This document shows positions 26,312 through 35,757 of a stretch of 64,000 bases of DNA, in pieces (within the stretch, counting starts at the first letter, position 1; each line of letters starts with the position of its first letter). Under the pieces are notes generated by a model. The model was not told where the DNA came from. It saw nothing but the letters and a program-made list of their open reading frames with translations, and made no database searches. Source of the stretch: an endosymbiont of Lamellibrachia barhami (GTDB lineage: Bacteria; Pseudomonadota; Gammaproteobacteria; Chromatiales; Chromatiaceae). The stretch spans positions 2,296,199-2,360,198 of the forward strand of contig NZ_JAAVSH020000001.1 in the NCBI RefSeq assembly GCF_011947365.2, in the 5' to 3' direction. The position numbers were made by a program, and so were the translations under genes.

Positions 26312-27307
26312 TCATGGCACCAGCACCAACTTACCTTGCAGGTGCCCGGCTTCGACTTGGCGATGCGCCTCCGCCGCCTCTGCCAGCGGCAAACGCCCGG
26401 CCACTTCGATGTGCAGACTGCCTGCGTCCACAAGCTCATCACAACGTTCCAGTATCTCACCGTGATGGGCGCGGGCTTCCGGCAGGTCACGCAGCAGCGG
26501 CGTCAACATCAGCGTGAAACCGATCCGCAGATTGCGATTGCGGGCCTCTTTCCACACCATATCCGCCCCTGGATCGAGCAGGGTCACCAGATCACCGTAG
26601 TGAGCCACCGCCGGAATAGAGCGGCGAAAGACCTCGGAACCCACGGTGTCCAGCACCACATCGGCGCCCCGCCCACCGGTCAGGTCGTTTACCGCCTCGA
26701 CAAAATCTGTCTCTGGATAGAGAATGGCCTCATCCGCGCCAATGGATTTAACGAACGCCGCTTTCTGGGTCGTACTCACCGTGGTCAATACCCGCGCCCC
26801 GGCCTGTTTTGCCAACTGAATCGCCACATGGCCCACACCACCCGCACCGGCGTGGATCAATACCGTCTGCCCAACTGTGACGCGGGCGCGATCGAACAGC
26901 GCCTCCCAGGCAGTTATCAGCACCAGCGGCCCTGCTGCGGCCGTCGCGAAGTCGATGGAAGTGGGCTTTTTACGCACCACGGAGGAATCAACCAGCACAA
27001 ACTCGGCATAGTTGCCCTGCACACCACCCAGACCACCACTGCAAAACCAGACCGCATCACCCGCCTTGAACCCACCGGCCTCAGCGCCCGTCTCCACCAC
27101 CACACCGGCCCCATCACAGCCCAATACCGCCGGTAGTCCGGCAGGCAGAAAAACACCCCGGCTACGCAGCTTGGTATCGATGGGATTGACTCCCGCCGCC
27201 TCGATGCGGACCTTGAGCTGGGTCTCTGTAATCCGTTCAGGTTCCGGCAGATCCTGCAGGGAAAGCACCTCCGGCGGACCGGGTTCGTTCATCACCACCG
27301 CTTTCAT
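26312..27307 (-). CDS. Zinc-type alcohol dehydrogenase / quinone oxidoreductase family protein
   Basis: NADPH-dependent medium-chain dehydrogenase of the quinone-oxidoreductase group, 331 residues from ATG 27307 (MKAVVMNEPGPPEVLSLQ). The Rossmann motif is HAGAGGVGHVAIQLAK; VNPIDTKLRSRG and LGCDGAGVVVETG are family segments. The structural zinc Cys cluster is absent, as expected for quinone-reductase-like members. A 27-codon upstream extension is open but would overlap the preceding gene deeply. Substrate unknown. Confidence 0.88.
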   Translation of the reverse strand: MKAVVMNEPGPPEVLSLQDLPEPERITETQLKVRIEAAGVNPIDTKLRSRGVFLPAGLPAVLGCDGAGVVVETGAEAGGFKAGDAVWFCSGGLGGVQGNYAEFVLVDSSVVRKKPTSIDFATAAAGPLVLITAWEALFDRARVTVGQTVLIHAGAGGVGHVAIQLAKQAGARVLTTVSTTQKAAFVKSIGADEAILYPETDFVEAVNDLTGGRGADVVLDTVGSEVFRRSIPAVAHYGDLVTLLDPGADMVWKEARNRNLRIGFTLMLTPLLRDLPEARAHHGEILERCDELVDAGSLHIEVAGRLPLAEAAEAHRQVEAGHLQGKLVLVP

Positions 27308-27507
27308 GACGCCTTTTTCTCCAAGGGGGCCAACAGCGCATAGAGTATCCAGGCGAACCAGGAGACAAACAGCACCGCAAGCAGCCAAAACAACTTCTCC
27401 ATACCAGAGGTTTTGTCAGAGCGCAGGATCAGCACAATCGGCAAAAACCAGATAAACAGGGCGATCAGCATGGCACCGACCCCCATTCCCAAAATCATCT
27501 GCATCAA
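27304..27507 (-). CDS. Small two-helix membrane protein (PLDc_N-like)
   Basis: A 67-residue protein with two hydrophobic segments around ILRSDKTSGMEKLFWLLAV. This resembles the phospholipase-D N-terminal-like (PLDc_N) small membrane domain, which often stands alone. Its stop overlaps the start of the oxidoreductase gene (ATGA), so the two are co-translated. Function unknown. Confidence 0.75.
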   Translation of the reverse strand: MMQMILGMGVGAMLIALFIWFLPIVLILRSDKTSGMEKLFWLLAVLFVSWFAWILYALLAPLEKKAS

Positions 27508-27524
27508 CTCAATTCCAATAAACC

Positions 27525-27611
27525 GTAGGCCTGATCAAGCGTAGCGGATCGGGCAAAATGTGTTATGAACAGATAATCCACGCCGGATCCGCTACGCTTG
27601 ATCCGACCTAC
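27525..27611. repeat. REP pair, family 1
   Basis: The left unit GTAGGCCTGATCAAGCGTAG and the inverted right unit GGATCCGCTACGCTTGATCC end at CCTAC 27611. The two units are head to head with a spacer of about 30 bases between the diverging small membrane protein and UDG-like genes. Confidence 0.85.
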
Positions 27612-27638
27612 ACTCCATTTCTGTTAGTTTAACGCCTC

Positions 27639-28250
27639 ATGACCCCCCTTCAAGCCATCAAACAGCACCAATCGAATCTGCGGGCCTGCCGGCTCTGTCC
27701 TGATATGACCGGGCCGGTGGTCATCTGCCAGCCGGTCGTCTCTCCAATCATGCTGGTCGGCCAGGCGCCGGGCGACAGGGAAGGCCCCGCAGGAAAACCC
27801 TTTGCCTGGACCGCCGGAAAGACCCTGTTCAAATGGTTCGACGGCATTGGATTGGATGAAACGCAGTTTCGCAGCCGGATCTATATGACTGCAGTCTGCC
27901 GCTGCTTTCCCGGGAAAAATCCGAAAGGCGGTGACCGGGTACCAACCAGGATTGAGATAGCGAACTGCAGCCGCTGGATCGACGCGGAGTTCGGACTGCT
28001 CAAACCCCGGCTGCTGATCCCCGTCGGCAAACTGGCCATGACTCGTTTCATGAAGGTAGACAAACTGGTCGATATCGTCGGCAAAACCCATCAGATCGAA
28101 ATCAATGGCCTGACCACGGACGTAATTCCCCTGCCCCACCCCTCCGGCCTCAACACCTGGTTCCGCACCGAACCCGGCAAGAGCCTGCTGCAACAGGCCA
28201 TGTCACAAATAGGGGCGCATCGCGCCTGGCAGTCGATTGTCGGTGAATAA
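27639..28250 (+). CDS. Uracil-DNA glycosylase family protein
   Basis: A 203-residue member of the UDG superfamily, which removes uracil or related bases from DNA. Motif 1 is GQAPGDREGPAGKPFAW and motif 2 HPSGLNTWF. Cysteines at CRLCP near residue 17 and in the CRCF and ANCSRW segments could ligate an iron-sulfur cluster, as in families 4 and 5. The exact family and base specificity are not clear. No obvious operon partner; the OsmC gene follows 73 bases later. Confidence 0.83.
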   Translation: MTPLQAIKQHQSNLRACRLCPDMTGPVVICQPVVSPIMLVGQAPGDREGPAGKPFAWTAGKTLFKWFDGIGLDETQFRSRIYMTAVCRCFPGKNPKGGDRVPTRIEIANCSRWIDAEFGLLKPRLLIPVGKLAMTRFMKVDKLVDIVGKTHQIEINGLTTDVIPLPHPSGLNTWFRTEPGKSLLQQAMSQIGAHRAWQSIVGE

Positions 28251-28323
28251 TCGAAGCGGTTAATACCGTCTACCCTCTTTGGATATAGTGTAACCTCATC
28301 AATGATTTACAAAGGAGATTGTT

Positions 28324-28785
28324 ATGTCAGAAGTCGGTCGTTTCACTATCCACCTGGAGCAGGAGGAGGGTTACGCCTTCAAGGTCAAATTCGATCTCAA
28401 AAAAGCAGAGGACATCCTGCTGGATGAACCCCCACCACTGGGCGAACGCAACGGTCCCAACGCATCCCGTCTGCTGGCCGCAGCTACTGCCAACTGCCTC
28501 AGCGCCAGCCTGATGTTCTGCCTGGCAAAAGAGGACGCTCCGGCACACAGCATCAAAGCTGAGGCCACCTGTACCATGGTGCGCAACGAGAAGAAGCGCC
28601 TGCGGGTGGGCGGCATCGAGGTCAAAATCACCATCGACGACGAACTGGCGGAATCCGCAAAACTGAAACGCTGCACGGATCTGTTCGAGGATTTCTGCAT
28701 CGTCACCGCAAGTATTCGTGAGGGCATCCCGGTGGGCGTCCAGGTGGTGGACAAGGCGGGTCAGCTTCTGCACAAGGCAGAGTAG
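28324..28785 (+). CDS. OsmC family protein
   Basis: Thiol-dependent peroxidase-like protein of 153 residues. The two reactive cysteines lie in ATANCLSASLMFC (near residue 59) and FEDFCIVTASIREGIPV (near residue 126), the usual OsmC spacing. AAAGGAG precedes ATG 28324. Relatives reduce organic hydroperoxides or handle persulfides, which would suit a sulfur oxidiser; that link is inference. Confidence 0.9.
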   Translation: MSEVGRFTIHLEQEEGYAFKVKFDLKKAEDILLDEPPPLGERNGPNASRLLAAATANCLSASLMFCLAKEDAPAHSIKAEATCTMVRNEKKRLRVGGIEVKITIDDELAESAKLKRCTDLFEDFCIVTASIREGIPVGVQVVDKAGQLLHKAE

Positions 28786-28797
28786 CCACGGGCCAAT

Positions 28798-28837
28798 GTA
28801 GGCCGGATCAAGCGTAGCGGATCCGGCGCAACCCTAC
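28798..28837. repeat. Single REP unit, family 1, overlapping the next gene's stop
   Basis: GTAGGCCGGATCAAGCGTAG, then GCGGATCCGGC, then CCCTAC. The terminal CCTAC (28833-28837) supplies, on the minus strand, the TAG stop of the histone-deacetylase-like gene. Confidence 0.8.
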
Positions 28838-29781
28838 GCAGCCTCGATAAAGGCCTCGACCACCGCGCACCATGCCACAGCCAGATTCTCCAGGTTGTAG
28901 CCACCACCTCCCAGCGCCAACAGCCTGCCGTCACAGTGACGCTGCGCCAACCGGCGAAGACGTGATGCAGCATGGCGATGAGCAGCGCCTGAATAGCGCA
29001 GATCGGTAATGGGGTCACCCGCCAGGCTGTCGGCACCGCACTGGAAAAGGATGAAGTCGGGCTGCGCGCGATCCAAGAATGACTCGGCAACCTCCCACGT
29101 CTTGAAAAACTCCTTATCATCCGCCTTCGGCGGCATCGGGATATTGAGCTTGGTCCCCTTCGCCTCACCGCGCCCTGTCTCGGTCACCGAACCGGTACCG
29201 GGATAGAGATAGCGGCCATCTTCATGCAGGTCGACGAAGATGAGATCCGGGTCATCCTCGAACGCATAGAAGACCCCGTCACCATGGTGGGCATCTATGT
29301 CCACGTAGGCCACGCGCCTTATCCCATGAACCCGGCGCAGGGTCTCGATGGCGACCCCGCAATCGTTGAAGACACAGAAACCGGCGGCACTGTCACGACG
29401 TGCGTGATGCAGACCGGCTATGGGCACAAACGCCCGGCGGCAATTACCGGTGACGATATCGTCCACCGCCTTGAGCACCGTGCCCACGACCCGGGCAGAT
29501 GCCTCCATCACGCCGGGAAAGGCTGGGGTATCACCCGCATCCAGCAGGCCCTGGCCGTCCACCGAGGCCCGCTCCACCCGATCGATATATTCGCTCGTAT
29601 GAAATCTGGCGATCGCCTCCCGGTCAGCCAATACCGGCGCTTCCACAGCGCAGCGCGCCTCGAGTCCCCGCCGCCTGAACTCGTCGAAAAAGGCATCGTG
29701 ACGGGAGGGGCCGAACGGGTGATCGGCGCCGAAGTTGTACTCCCCCAGTCGTCCTCCTGCGTAGATGGCGGTGTCTGACAT
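28834..29781 (-). CDS. Histone deacetylase superfamily protein (AcuC-like)
   Basis: Zinc-dependent amidohydrolase of 315 residues. The family motifs are present: GLHHARRDSAAGFCVFND, the metal site YVDIDAHHGDGVFYAF, and DFILFQCGADSLAGDPI. In bacteria such proteins deacetylate lysines, polyamines or acetoin-related substrates; the target cannot be told. The stop codon TAG is formed by the GTAG end of a REP unit. msrA lies 12 bases upstream on the same strand. Confidence 0.9.
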   Translation of the reverse strand: MSDTAIYAGGRLGEYNFGADHPFGPSRHDAFFDEFRRRGLEARCAVEAPVLADREAIARFHTSEYIDRVERASVDGQGLLDAGDTPAFPGVMEASARVVGTVLKAVDDIVTGNCRRAFVPIAGLHHARRDSAAGFCVFNDCGVAIETLRRVHGIRRVAYVDIDAHHGDGVFYAFEDDPDLIFVDLHEDGRYLYPGTGSVTETGRGEAKGTKLNIPMPPKADDKEFFKTWEVAESFLDRAQPDFILFQCGADSLAGDPITDLRYSGAAHRHAASRLRRLAQRHCDGRLLALGGGGYNLENLAVAWCAVVEAFIEAA

Positions 29782-29792
29782 GGGACCAGACT

Positions 29793-30425
29793 CTACGGGA
29801 GACAGACGCCGGTTCCACCCAGACCACAGTAACCCTGCGGGTTCTTGGCCAGATACTGCTGGTGGTAATCCTCGGTAAAATAGAACTCGGCGGCAGGTTG
29901 GATTTCGGTGGTGATCTCCGCGCCCCCGGCGGCGGTCAGCGCAGCCTGGAACAGCGCCCGCGTTTTTTCCGCCTCAGCCAACTGGGTCTTGCTGTAGGTA
30001 TAGATGCCGGAGCGATACTGCGTCCCTGCATCATTGCCCTGGCGCATGCCCTGGGTCGGGTCGTGGGACTCCCAGAAATGCTTCAATAGTGTCTTGTAGC
30101 TCACCAGGGCCGGATCGAAAACCACCCGCACTACCTCATTGTGGCCTGTTTTGCCGGTGCAGACCTCGTCATAGGTCGGGTTCGGCGTGAACCCCGCGGC
30201 ATAACCCACGGCGGTGGAATAGACCCCCGGCAACTCCCAGAAGCGCCGCTCCGCCCCCCAGAAACACCCCAAACCGAGCATGGCGAATTCCATCCCTTCC
30301 GGAAATGGGCCTGCCAGTGAATTGCCGTTAACAAAATGCTCCGACAACACGGCCATAGGCGTATCTCTGCCGGGCAGGGCCTCCGACGGCGTCGGCATCT
30401 CTCTCTTGCTGTCCAATCCGAACAT
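29793..30425 (-). CDS. msrA: Peptide methionine sulfoxide reductase MsrA
   Basis: Repairs oxidised methionine (S-sulfoxide). The catalytic Cys is in [12 protein letters not shown], the substrate-binding residues in [24 protein letters not shown], and the C-terminal Cys pair region is [15 protein letters not shown] 30425 ([13 protein letters not shown]) gives 210 residues, the size of longer cytoplasmic MsrA. An ATG 11 codons earlier is possible but lacks a better ribosome site. Confidence 0.93.
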   Translation of the reverse strand: MFGLDSKREMPTPSEALPGRDTPMAVLSEHFVNGNSLAGPFPEGMEFAMLGLGCFWGAERRFWELPGVYSTAVGYAAGFTPNPTYDEVCTGKTGHNEVVRVVFDPALVSYKTLLKHFWESHDPTQGMRQGNDAGTQYRSGIYTYSKTQLAEAEKTRALFQAALTAAGGAEITTEIQPAAEFYFTEDYHQQYLAKNPQGYCGLGGTGVCLP

Positions 30426-30477
30426 GGGGCTCTCCCGGGATCTGTTAGGGCCCCGCATGACAAAAGCCGGGGTCGAT

Positions 30478-31497
30478 TCAATTATAGATGATCAACCCGG
30501 CGGCCACCGCCAGTAACAACACCGTTATCCCCAGATAGAGCAGGGTCCGTTGACCCTGCTTGCCGGCCTTGCTCTGTGCGCTGTCGACCTCATCACTGAG
30601 TCGATGATCGATGAGTGCTTCAGCCGTTTCGATCGCCGTATGGTGCGCCACCTCCTGTGAGACCCGGGTGGCCGTTTCTGTTGCCAGCGCCTCCATGGAA
30701 CCCTCCGTAACCATACGGATATGTTCGATCATGTCGTTCTTTTCCGGCACCTGCCCCAAGACCTCGCTGCGGAACGCTTCAAGCTGTTGAGTTATCTGTC
30801 CGGAGACCTGCTGCCACTGTTCACGAAAATGGGTCTCTATCACCTCAGCCACGATGGAGTCGTTAACCTGTCTGACGATACCTTCCAGCTCCCCGCTGAC
30901 CTGTGTGGCGATCTCTTCACGCAGCTTGTCGACGTCGATCTCCAGCGGCCGTTCTGCCAGCCGCTTCTCCACAGCGGCCTCCGCCAGAGGCCCTATGACC
31001 TCCCCGGCCGCCTGCTGCGCCGCCTCCCTGGCAATCGTCCGCACCTCTTCCGCTGTAATGACAAATGCCGGAACAGCCGGTTTGGCGCCCGCTCCAGTGG
31101 ACACCGCTGCAGGAACAGCCGCGCCTTCAACACCGTCGATGAGTTCGATTATCTCCTTGAGACGCTGTGTGGTCGGCGGCTTGGTAAGAATCCCCATCGC
31201 ACCGTAAGATTGCGCGGCGGTTGCGTAGTCGGCCCCCTCGTTGGCGGTACACATAAAGATCGGCACCTTAGCCAGCCGCTGATCCTTTTTTATCGCAGCG
31301 ATCGTCTCCAACCCATCCATGCCATCCATCTGATAATCGACAAATATGGCATCCGGCACCGTATCCTTGAGCAGTTCGAGGGCCTGTTCACCCGACTCGG
31401 CCATCACCACCTCATCAAAGCCGTGCCGGCTCAACAAACGACTGAGCACGATGCGCGCAGATTTGGAATCATCAATCAGAAAGGCTTGTCTCGCCAC
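30478..31497 (-). CDS. Receiver-domain protein with C-terminal membrane anchor
   Basis: A 339-residue protein. An N-terminal CheY-like receiver (1-125; Asp in [11 protein letters not shown], Lys in GILTKPP) is followed by a long, acidic, helical region with heptad character (about 140-310). A C-terminal membrane segment ends the protein ([21 protein letters not shown]). There is no DNA-binding or enzymatic output domain. A paralogue with an internal membrane segment is encoded at 53657-55072. It may cluster in or signal at the membrane; no kinase is adjacent. Confidence 0.85.
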   Translation of the reverse strand: MARQAFLIDDSKSARIVLSRLLSRHGFDEVVMAESGEQALELLKDTVPDAIFVDYQMDGMDGLETIAAIKKDQRLAKVPIFMCTANEGADYATAAQSYGAMGILTKPPTTQRLKEIIELIDGVEGAAVPAAVSTGAGAKPAVPAFVITAEEVRTIAREAAQQAAGEVIGPLAEAAVEKRLAERPLEIDVDKLREEIATQVSGELEGIVRQVNDSIVAEVIETHFREQWQQVSGQITQQLEAFRSEVLGQVPEKNDMIEHIRMVTEGSMEALATETATRVSQEVAHHTAIETAEALIDHRLSDEVDSAQSKAGKQGQRTLLYLGITVLLLAVAAGLIIYN

Positions 31498-31612
31498 AAT
31501 TCATTCTCCGTGAGGATAAGGAAGCGCCGAGATGCAAAAAACAGAGGGATTCGCCTACATCAACGCAACGTCTTATAATTGTCGGTTCCGTACCAAATTC
31601 TGAGTTCCCTGA

Positions 31613-34600
31613 ATGGCCGATCCGCACAGACAAAATAGTACTCCGGAAATCGAATCGATTCTACGCCAGCGCATCCTCATTCTGGACGGCGCCATGGGCA
31701 CTATGATTCAGCGCCACAAGCTCGATGAGGCCGACTACAGAGGCGAGCGTTTTGCCGACTGGCCGAGCGACCTGAAGGGAAATAACGACCTGCTGGTGCT
31801 GACCCGGCCAGCGGTGATCCAGGGCATCCACGAGGAGTATATGGAGGCGGGCGCCGATATCCTTGAGACCAATACCTTCGGCGCCAACCGGATCTCCATG
31901 GCCGATTACGGCATGGAGGCATTGGCTTACGAGATGAACGTTGCCGCGGCCCGACTGGCCCGCGCTGCGGCTGAAAAGCATACTACCGAAAACAAACCCC
32001 GTTTTGTCGCCGGGGTACTCGGCCCCACCAACCGCACCGCCTCCCTGTCACCGGACGTCAATGACCCCGGCGCGCGCAACATCACCTTCGATCAGTTGGT
32101 GGAGGCCTATGCCGAGGCGGCGCGAGGCCTGATCGAGGGCGGCGTGGACCTGCTGCTGATCGAGACCATCTTCGATACCCTCAACGCCAAGGCGGCGATC
32201 TTCGCCTGCGAGCAGGTCTTCGATGAGGACGGGATACGGCTGCCGATCATGATCTCCGGCACCATCACCGATGCCTCCGGCCGCACCCTCTCCGGCCAGA
32301 CCACCGAGTCTTTCTACAACAGCCTGCGCCATGCCAAACCGATCTCCATCGGCCTCAACTGCGCCCTCGGCCCCGAACTGATGCGCCAGTACGTGGAGGA
32401 GATGTCACGCATCTCCGAGACATTCGTCTCCGCCCACCCCAATGCGGGCCTGCCCAACGAGTTCGGTGAATACGACCTCGACGCGGCCCACATGGCGGAG
32501 TATCTCAGCGAGTGGGCCGAGGCCGGTTTTCTCAATATCATCGGCGGCTGCTGCGGCACCTCACCACTGCACATCCGTGCGATTGCCGACGCGGTGGCGG
32601 GCAAGGCGCCGCGACAACGGCCGGAGATCCACCCCGAGTGCCGCCTATCCGGCCTGGAGCCGCTCAACATCGGGCCTGACTCGCTGTTCGTCAACGTGGG
32701 CGAAAGGGCCAACGTCACCGGCTCCGCCAAATTCAAGCGCCTGATCCTCAACGAAGAGTATGAAGAGGCGCTGGACATCTGCCGCGCCCAAGTGGAGAAC
32801 GGCGCCCAGGTGGTGGACGTCAACATGGATGAGGCGATGCTCGATGGCATTGCCGCGATGCAGCGTTTTCTCAATCTCTGCGCCAGCGAGCCGGACATTT
32901 CAAAAGTGCCGGTGATGATCGACTCCTCCAAGTGGGAGATCATCGAGGCAGGGTTGAAGTGCGTGCAGGGCAAGTCCATCGTCAACTCCATCTCCATGAA
33001 AGAGGGGGTGGAGAAATTCAAGCAGCATGCCAGACTCTGCCGCCGCTACGGCGCGGCGATTATTCTGATGGCCTTCGACGAGACGGGTCAGGCCGACACC
33101 CAGGCGCGCAAGGTGGAGATCTGTACCCGCGCCTATCAGATTCTGACCGAAGAGGAGGGCTTCCCGGCGGAGGACATCATCTTCGACCCCAACATCTTCG
33201 CCGTCGCCACCGGCATCGAAGAGCACAACAACTACGGCGTCGACTTCATCGATGCAACCCGTGAGATAAAAGCGGCCTGCCCCCATGCGCTGATCTCCGG
33301 TGGCGTCTCCAACGTCTCCTTCTCCTTTCGCGGCAACAATCCGGTGCGCGAGGCGATCCACGCAGTCTTCCTCTACCACGCCATCAAGGCAGGCATGGAC
33401 ATGGGCATAGTCAACGCCGCCCAACTGGCGGTCTATGATGATCTGCCCACCGAGTTGCGCAACGCAGTGACAGACGTGGTGCTCAACAAAGATCCTGAGG
33501 CCGGTGACCGGCTGGTGGGGATCGCTCCCAACTACGCGGGCGTGGCCCACGTGGAGAAGAAGGAGGATCTGGAGTGGCGCTCCTGGCCTGTCAGCAAGCG
33601 GCTGGAGCACGCCCTGGTGAAGGGCATCACCGAGTATATCGACACGGATACCGAAGAGGCCCGCCAGGGTTTCGACAAATCCCTGGAGGTGATCGAAGGG
33701 CCGCTGATGGACGGCATGAACGTGGTCGGTGACCTGTTCGGCGCGGGCAAGATGTTCCTGCCCCAGGTGGTGAAATCAGCCCGGGTGATGAAAAAATCTG
33801 TGGCCTATCTGAACCCCTTCCTCGAAGCGGAAAAAGCAGAGTGCGGCGCTCGGGCTCAGGGCAAGATCTTGATGGCCACGGTGAAGGGCGACGTACACGA
33901 CATCGGCAAGAACATCGTCGGCGTAGTATTGCAGTGTAATAACTACGAGGTGATCGACATCGGTGTAATGGTGCCCGCTGACACCATCCTCAAGGAGGCT
34001 CGGGAGCAGAACGTCGACATCATCGGTCTCTCGGGCCTGATCACCCCGTCCCTCGAGGAGATGGTCCACGTCGCCAAAGAGATGAAACGACTCGGCATGA
34101 CACAACCCCTGCTGATCGGCGGCGCCACCACCTCCATCGCCCACACCGCAGTGAAGATCGAACCGGCCTGTGACCACCCGGTGGTCTACGTGCCGGACGC
34201 CAGCCGCGCAGTCGGCGTCGCCAGTAACCTGCTGTCGAGTAAGCAGCGGGACGACTATATAGCCAAAATCCGCGCTGAATACGAAGCAGTTCGCCAGCGC
34301 CGGGCGAATAAGAACGAGGCACGTAACCTGATCCCCATCGAACAGGCCCGCACCAATGCGACCCCAATCGACTGGTCCGTCTTCGAGCCGGTTGCACCCG
34401 CCAAATACGGTATTACAACCCTCAGCGACATCGACCTGAAGCAACTGATTCCCTATATCGACTGGACCTTCTTCTTCCACGCCTGGCAGATGAAGGGGCG
34501 TTACCCCCAGATCCTTGAGGATGCGGTCAAAGGCGAAGAGGCGCGCAAGCTCTTTGCCGACGCAGAGGCGATGCTGGCCAAGACCATCGACGAAAAGTGG

Positions 34601-35413
34601 CTGCAAGCCAATGCTGTTGTAGGGATCTTTCCCGCCAACGCCGTGGGCGATGACATAGAGGTGTATGCCGTACAGGGAAGTACCAATGCCGCGGGAGGCA
34701 CGCCTCCAGGGATGGAGGTGGTAGAGTCGAGTCTGGAGCAGAGACCGAGGACGCCGGGAGCGGCTGCGGATGAATCCCGCGCACAAATCCTCACGACACT
34801 GCACAATCTGCGCAAACAGGGCAAACAGCCCAGCGGCAAGTACAACGAGTCACTGGCAGACTTTGTCGCACCCAAGGAGAGCGGCAAGCTCGATGCCATC
34901 GGCGGCTTTGCCTGCACAACCGGCATCGGCATCGACGAAAAGGTCGCCGAGTTCGAGGCCGATCACGACGACTACTCATCACTGATGCTGAAAGCACTGG
35001 CCGATCGTCTGGCCGAAGCCCTGGCCGAATGGCTGCACGAAAAGGTGCGTAAGGAGCTCTGGGGTTATTCGTCAGATGAGCAACTCAGCAACGCGGAGCG
35101 CATCGCAGAGAAGTACACCGGCATACGTCCGGCAATGGGTTATCCGGCAAGTCCGGACCACTCCGAGAAGGATCTTCTCTGGACACTGTTGGATGCGGAG
35201 AGGAACACCGGCATCTGGCTCACGGAATCCAAGGCGATGGTGCCCACCGCCGCAGTCAGCGGTCTCTATTTCGCCCACCCGGAGGCCCGCTACTTTGCCG
35301 TCGGCAAACTCAACAAAGATCAGGTGGCGGACTATGCCGAACGCAAAGGCATGGATCTGAAAGAAGCGGAAAAGTGGCTGGCGCCCAATCTGGCCTATGA
35401 GCCGGAAGTGTAA
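31613..35413 (+). CDS. metH: Cobalamin-dependent methionine synthase MetH
   Basis: Cytoplasmic enzyme transferring a methyl group from methyl-tetrahydrofolate to homocysteine. Domains in order: homocysteine-binding (zinc ligands GLNCALG and [10 protein letters not shown] near residue 310), pterin-binding (about 350-620), cobalamin-binding (cap then DVHDIGKN near 760 with the B12-ligating His), and the adenosylmethionine-dependent activation domain (about 930-1266). The total of 1266 residues exceeds the usual roughly 1230. The excess is a low-complexity stretch near 1020-1056 inside the activation domain (nt about 34674-34785). No cobalamin riboswitch is apparent in the 115 bases upstream. 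Confidence 0.96.
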   Translation: MADPHRQNSTPEIESILRQRILILDGAMGTMIQRHKLDEADYRGERFADWPSDLKGNNDLLVLTRPAVIQGIHEEYMEAGADILETNTFGANRISMADYGMEALAYEMNVAAARLARAAAEKHTTENKPRFVAGVLGPTNRTASLSPDVNDPGARNITFDQLVEAYAEAARGLIEGGVDLLLIETIFDTLNAKAAIFACEQVFDEDGIRLPIMISGTITDASGRTLSGQTTESFYNSLRHAKPISIGLNCALGPELMRQYVEEMSRISETFVSAHPNAGLPNEFGEYDLDAAHMAEYLSEWAEAGFLNIIGGCCGTSPLHIRAIADAVAGKAPRQRPEIHPECRLSGLEPLNIGPDSLFVNVGERANVTGSAKFKRLILNEEYEEALDICRAQVENGAQVVDVNMDEAMLDGIAAMQRFLNLCASEPDISKVPVMIDSSKWEIIEAGLKCVQGKSIVNSISMKEGVEKFKQHARLCRRYGAAIILMAFDETGQADTQARKVEICTRAYQILTEEEGFPAEDIIFDPNIFAVATGIEEHNNYGVDFIDATREIKAACPHALISGGVSNVSFSFRGNNPVREAIHAVFLYHAIKAGMDMGIVNAAQLAVYDDLPTELRNAVTDVVLNKDPEAGDRLVGIAPNYAGVAHVEKKEDLEWRSWPVSKRLEHALVKGITEYIDTDTEEARQGFDKSLEVIEGPLMDGMNVVGDLFGAGKMFLPQVVKSARVMKKSVAYLNPFLEAEKAECGARAQGKILMATVKGDVHDIGKNIVGVVLQCNNYEVIDIGVMVPADTILKEAREQNVDIIGLSGLITPSLEEMVHVAKEMKRLGMTQPLLIGGATTSIAHTAVKIEPACDHPVVYVPDASRAVGVASNLLSSKQRDDYIAKIRAEYEAVRQRRANKNEARNLIPIEQARTNATPIDWSVFEPVAPAKYGITTLSDIDLKQLIPYIDWTFFFHAWQMKGRYPQILEDAVKGEEARKLFADAEAMLAKTIDEKWLQANAVVGIFPANAVGDDIEVYAVQGSTNAAGGTPPGMEVVESSLEQRPRTPGAAADESRAQILTTLHNLRKQGKQPSGKYNESLADFVAPKESGKLDAIGGFACTTGIGIDEKVAEFEADHDDYSSLMLKALADRLAEALAEWLHEKVRKELWGYSSDEQLSNAERIAEKYTGIRPAMGYPASPDHSEKDLLWTLLDAERNTGIWLTESKAMVPTAAVSGLYFAHPEARYFAVGKLNKDQVADYAERKGMDLKEAEKWLAPNLAYEPEV

Positions 35414-35757
35414 AACAGAGGGCTTGGGGCCGCTTCTCATTACTGCAAGGCTCAGGTATGCCAGGGTAGGCAATCTGTCTATATCTTCAGCATTGAGCCC
35501 TATCTCTACCCCAATCTCAATGTTTTCCAGGTCATGGAAAACATCTGTTTTTTCAGCTTTCTTATTGCGTTACACATATCTTGGCCTGCCAAATAAACAT
35601 ATTAATAAAATAAGGGTAGGGTTTTTTTTCCGCAATGGTAGTAGTTCTGCCCAAGGTCAAATCTCGTCTGTTTTGTAAGGTTGTTTGTAGATTATCGGCA
35701 ACAGTCAAATAAGCCAATAATCACAATATAACTAAATAATGATTCTGGGGAGGAAAC
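35414..35757. other. Intergenic region between metH and the Cyc2-like gene
   Basis: About 340 AT-rich bases with no convincing gene. The last 60 bases (AATAATCACAATATAACTAA, then TAATG) look like promoter DNA, and GGGGAGGAAAC is the ribosome-binding site of the next gene. No clear terminator follows metH. The lower GC content compared with metH marks a change of region. Confidence 0.4.

Noticed and set aside
31498-31612. Cobalamin riboswitch upstream of metH
   Set aside because: The gap is only 115 bases and no B12-box-like sequence or large fold is visible.
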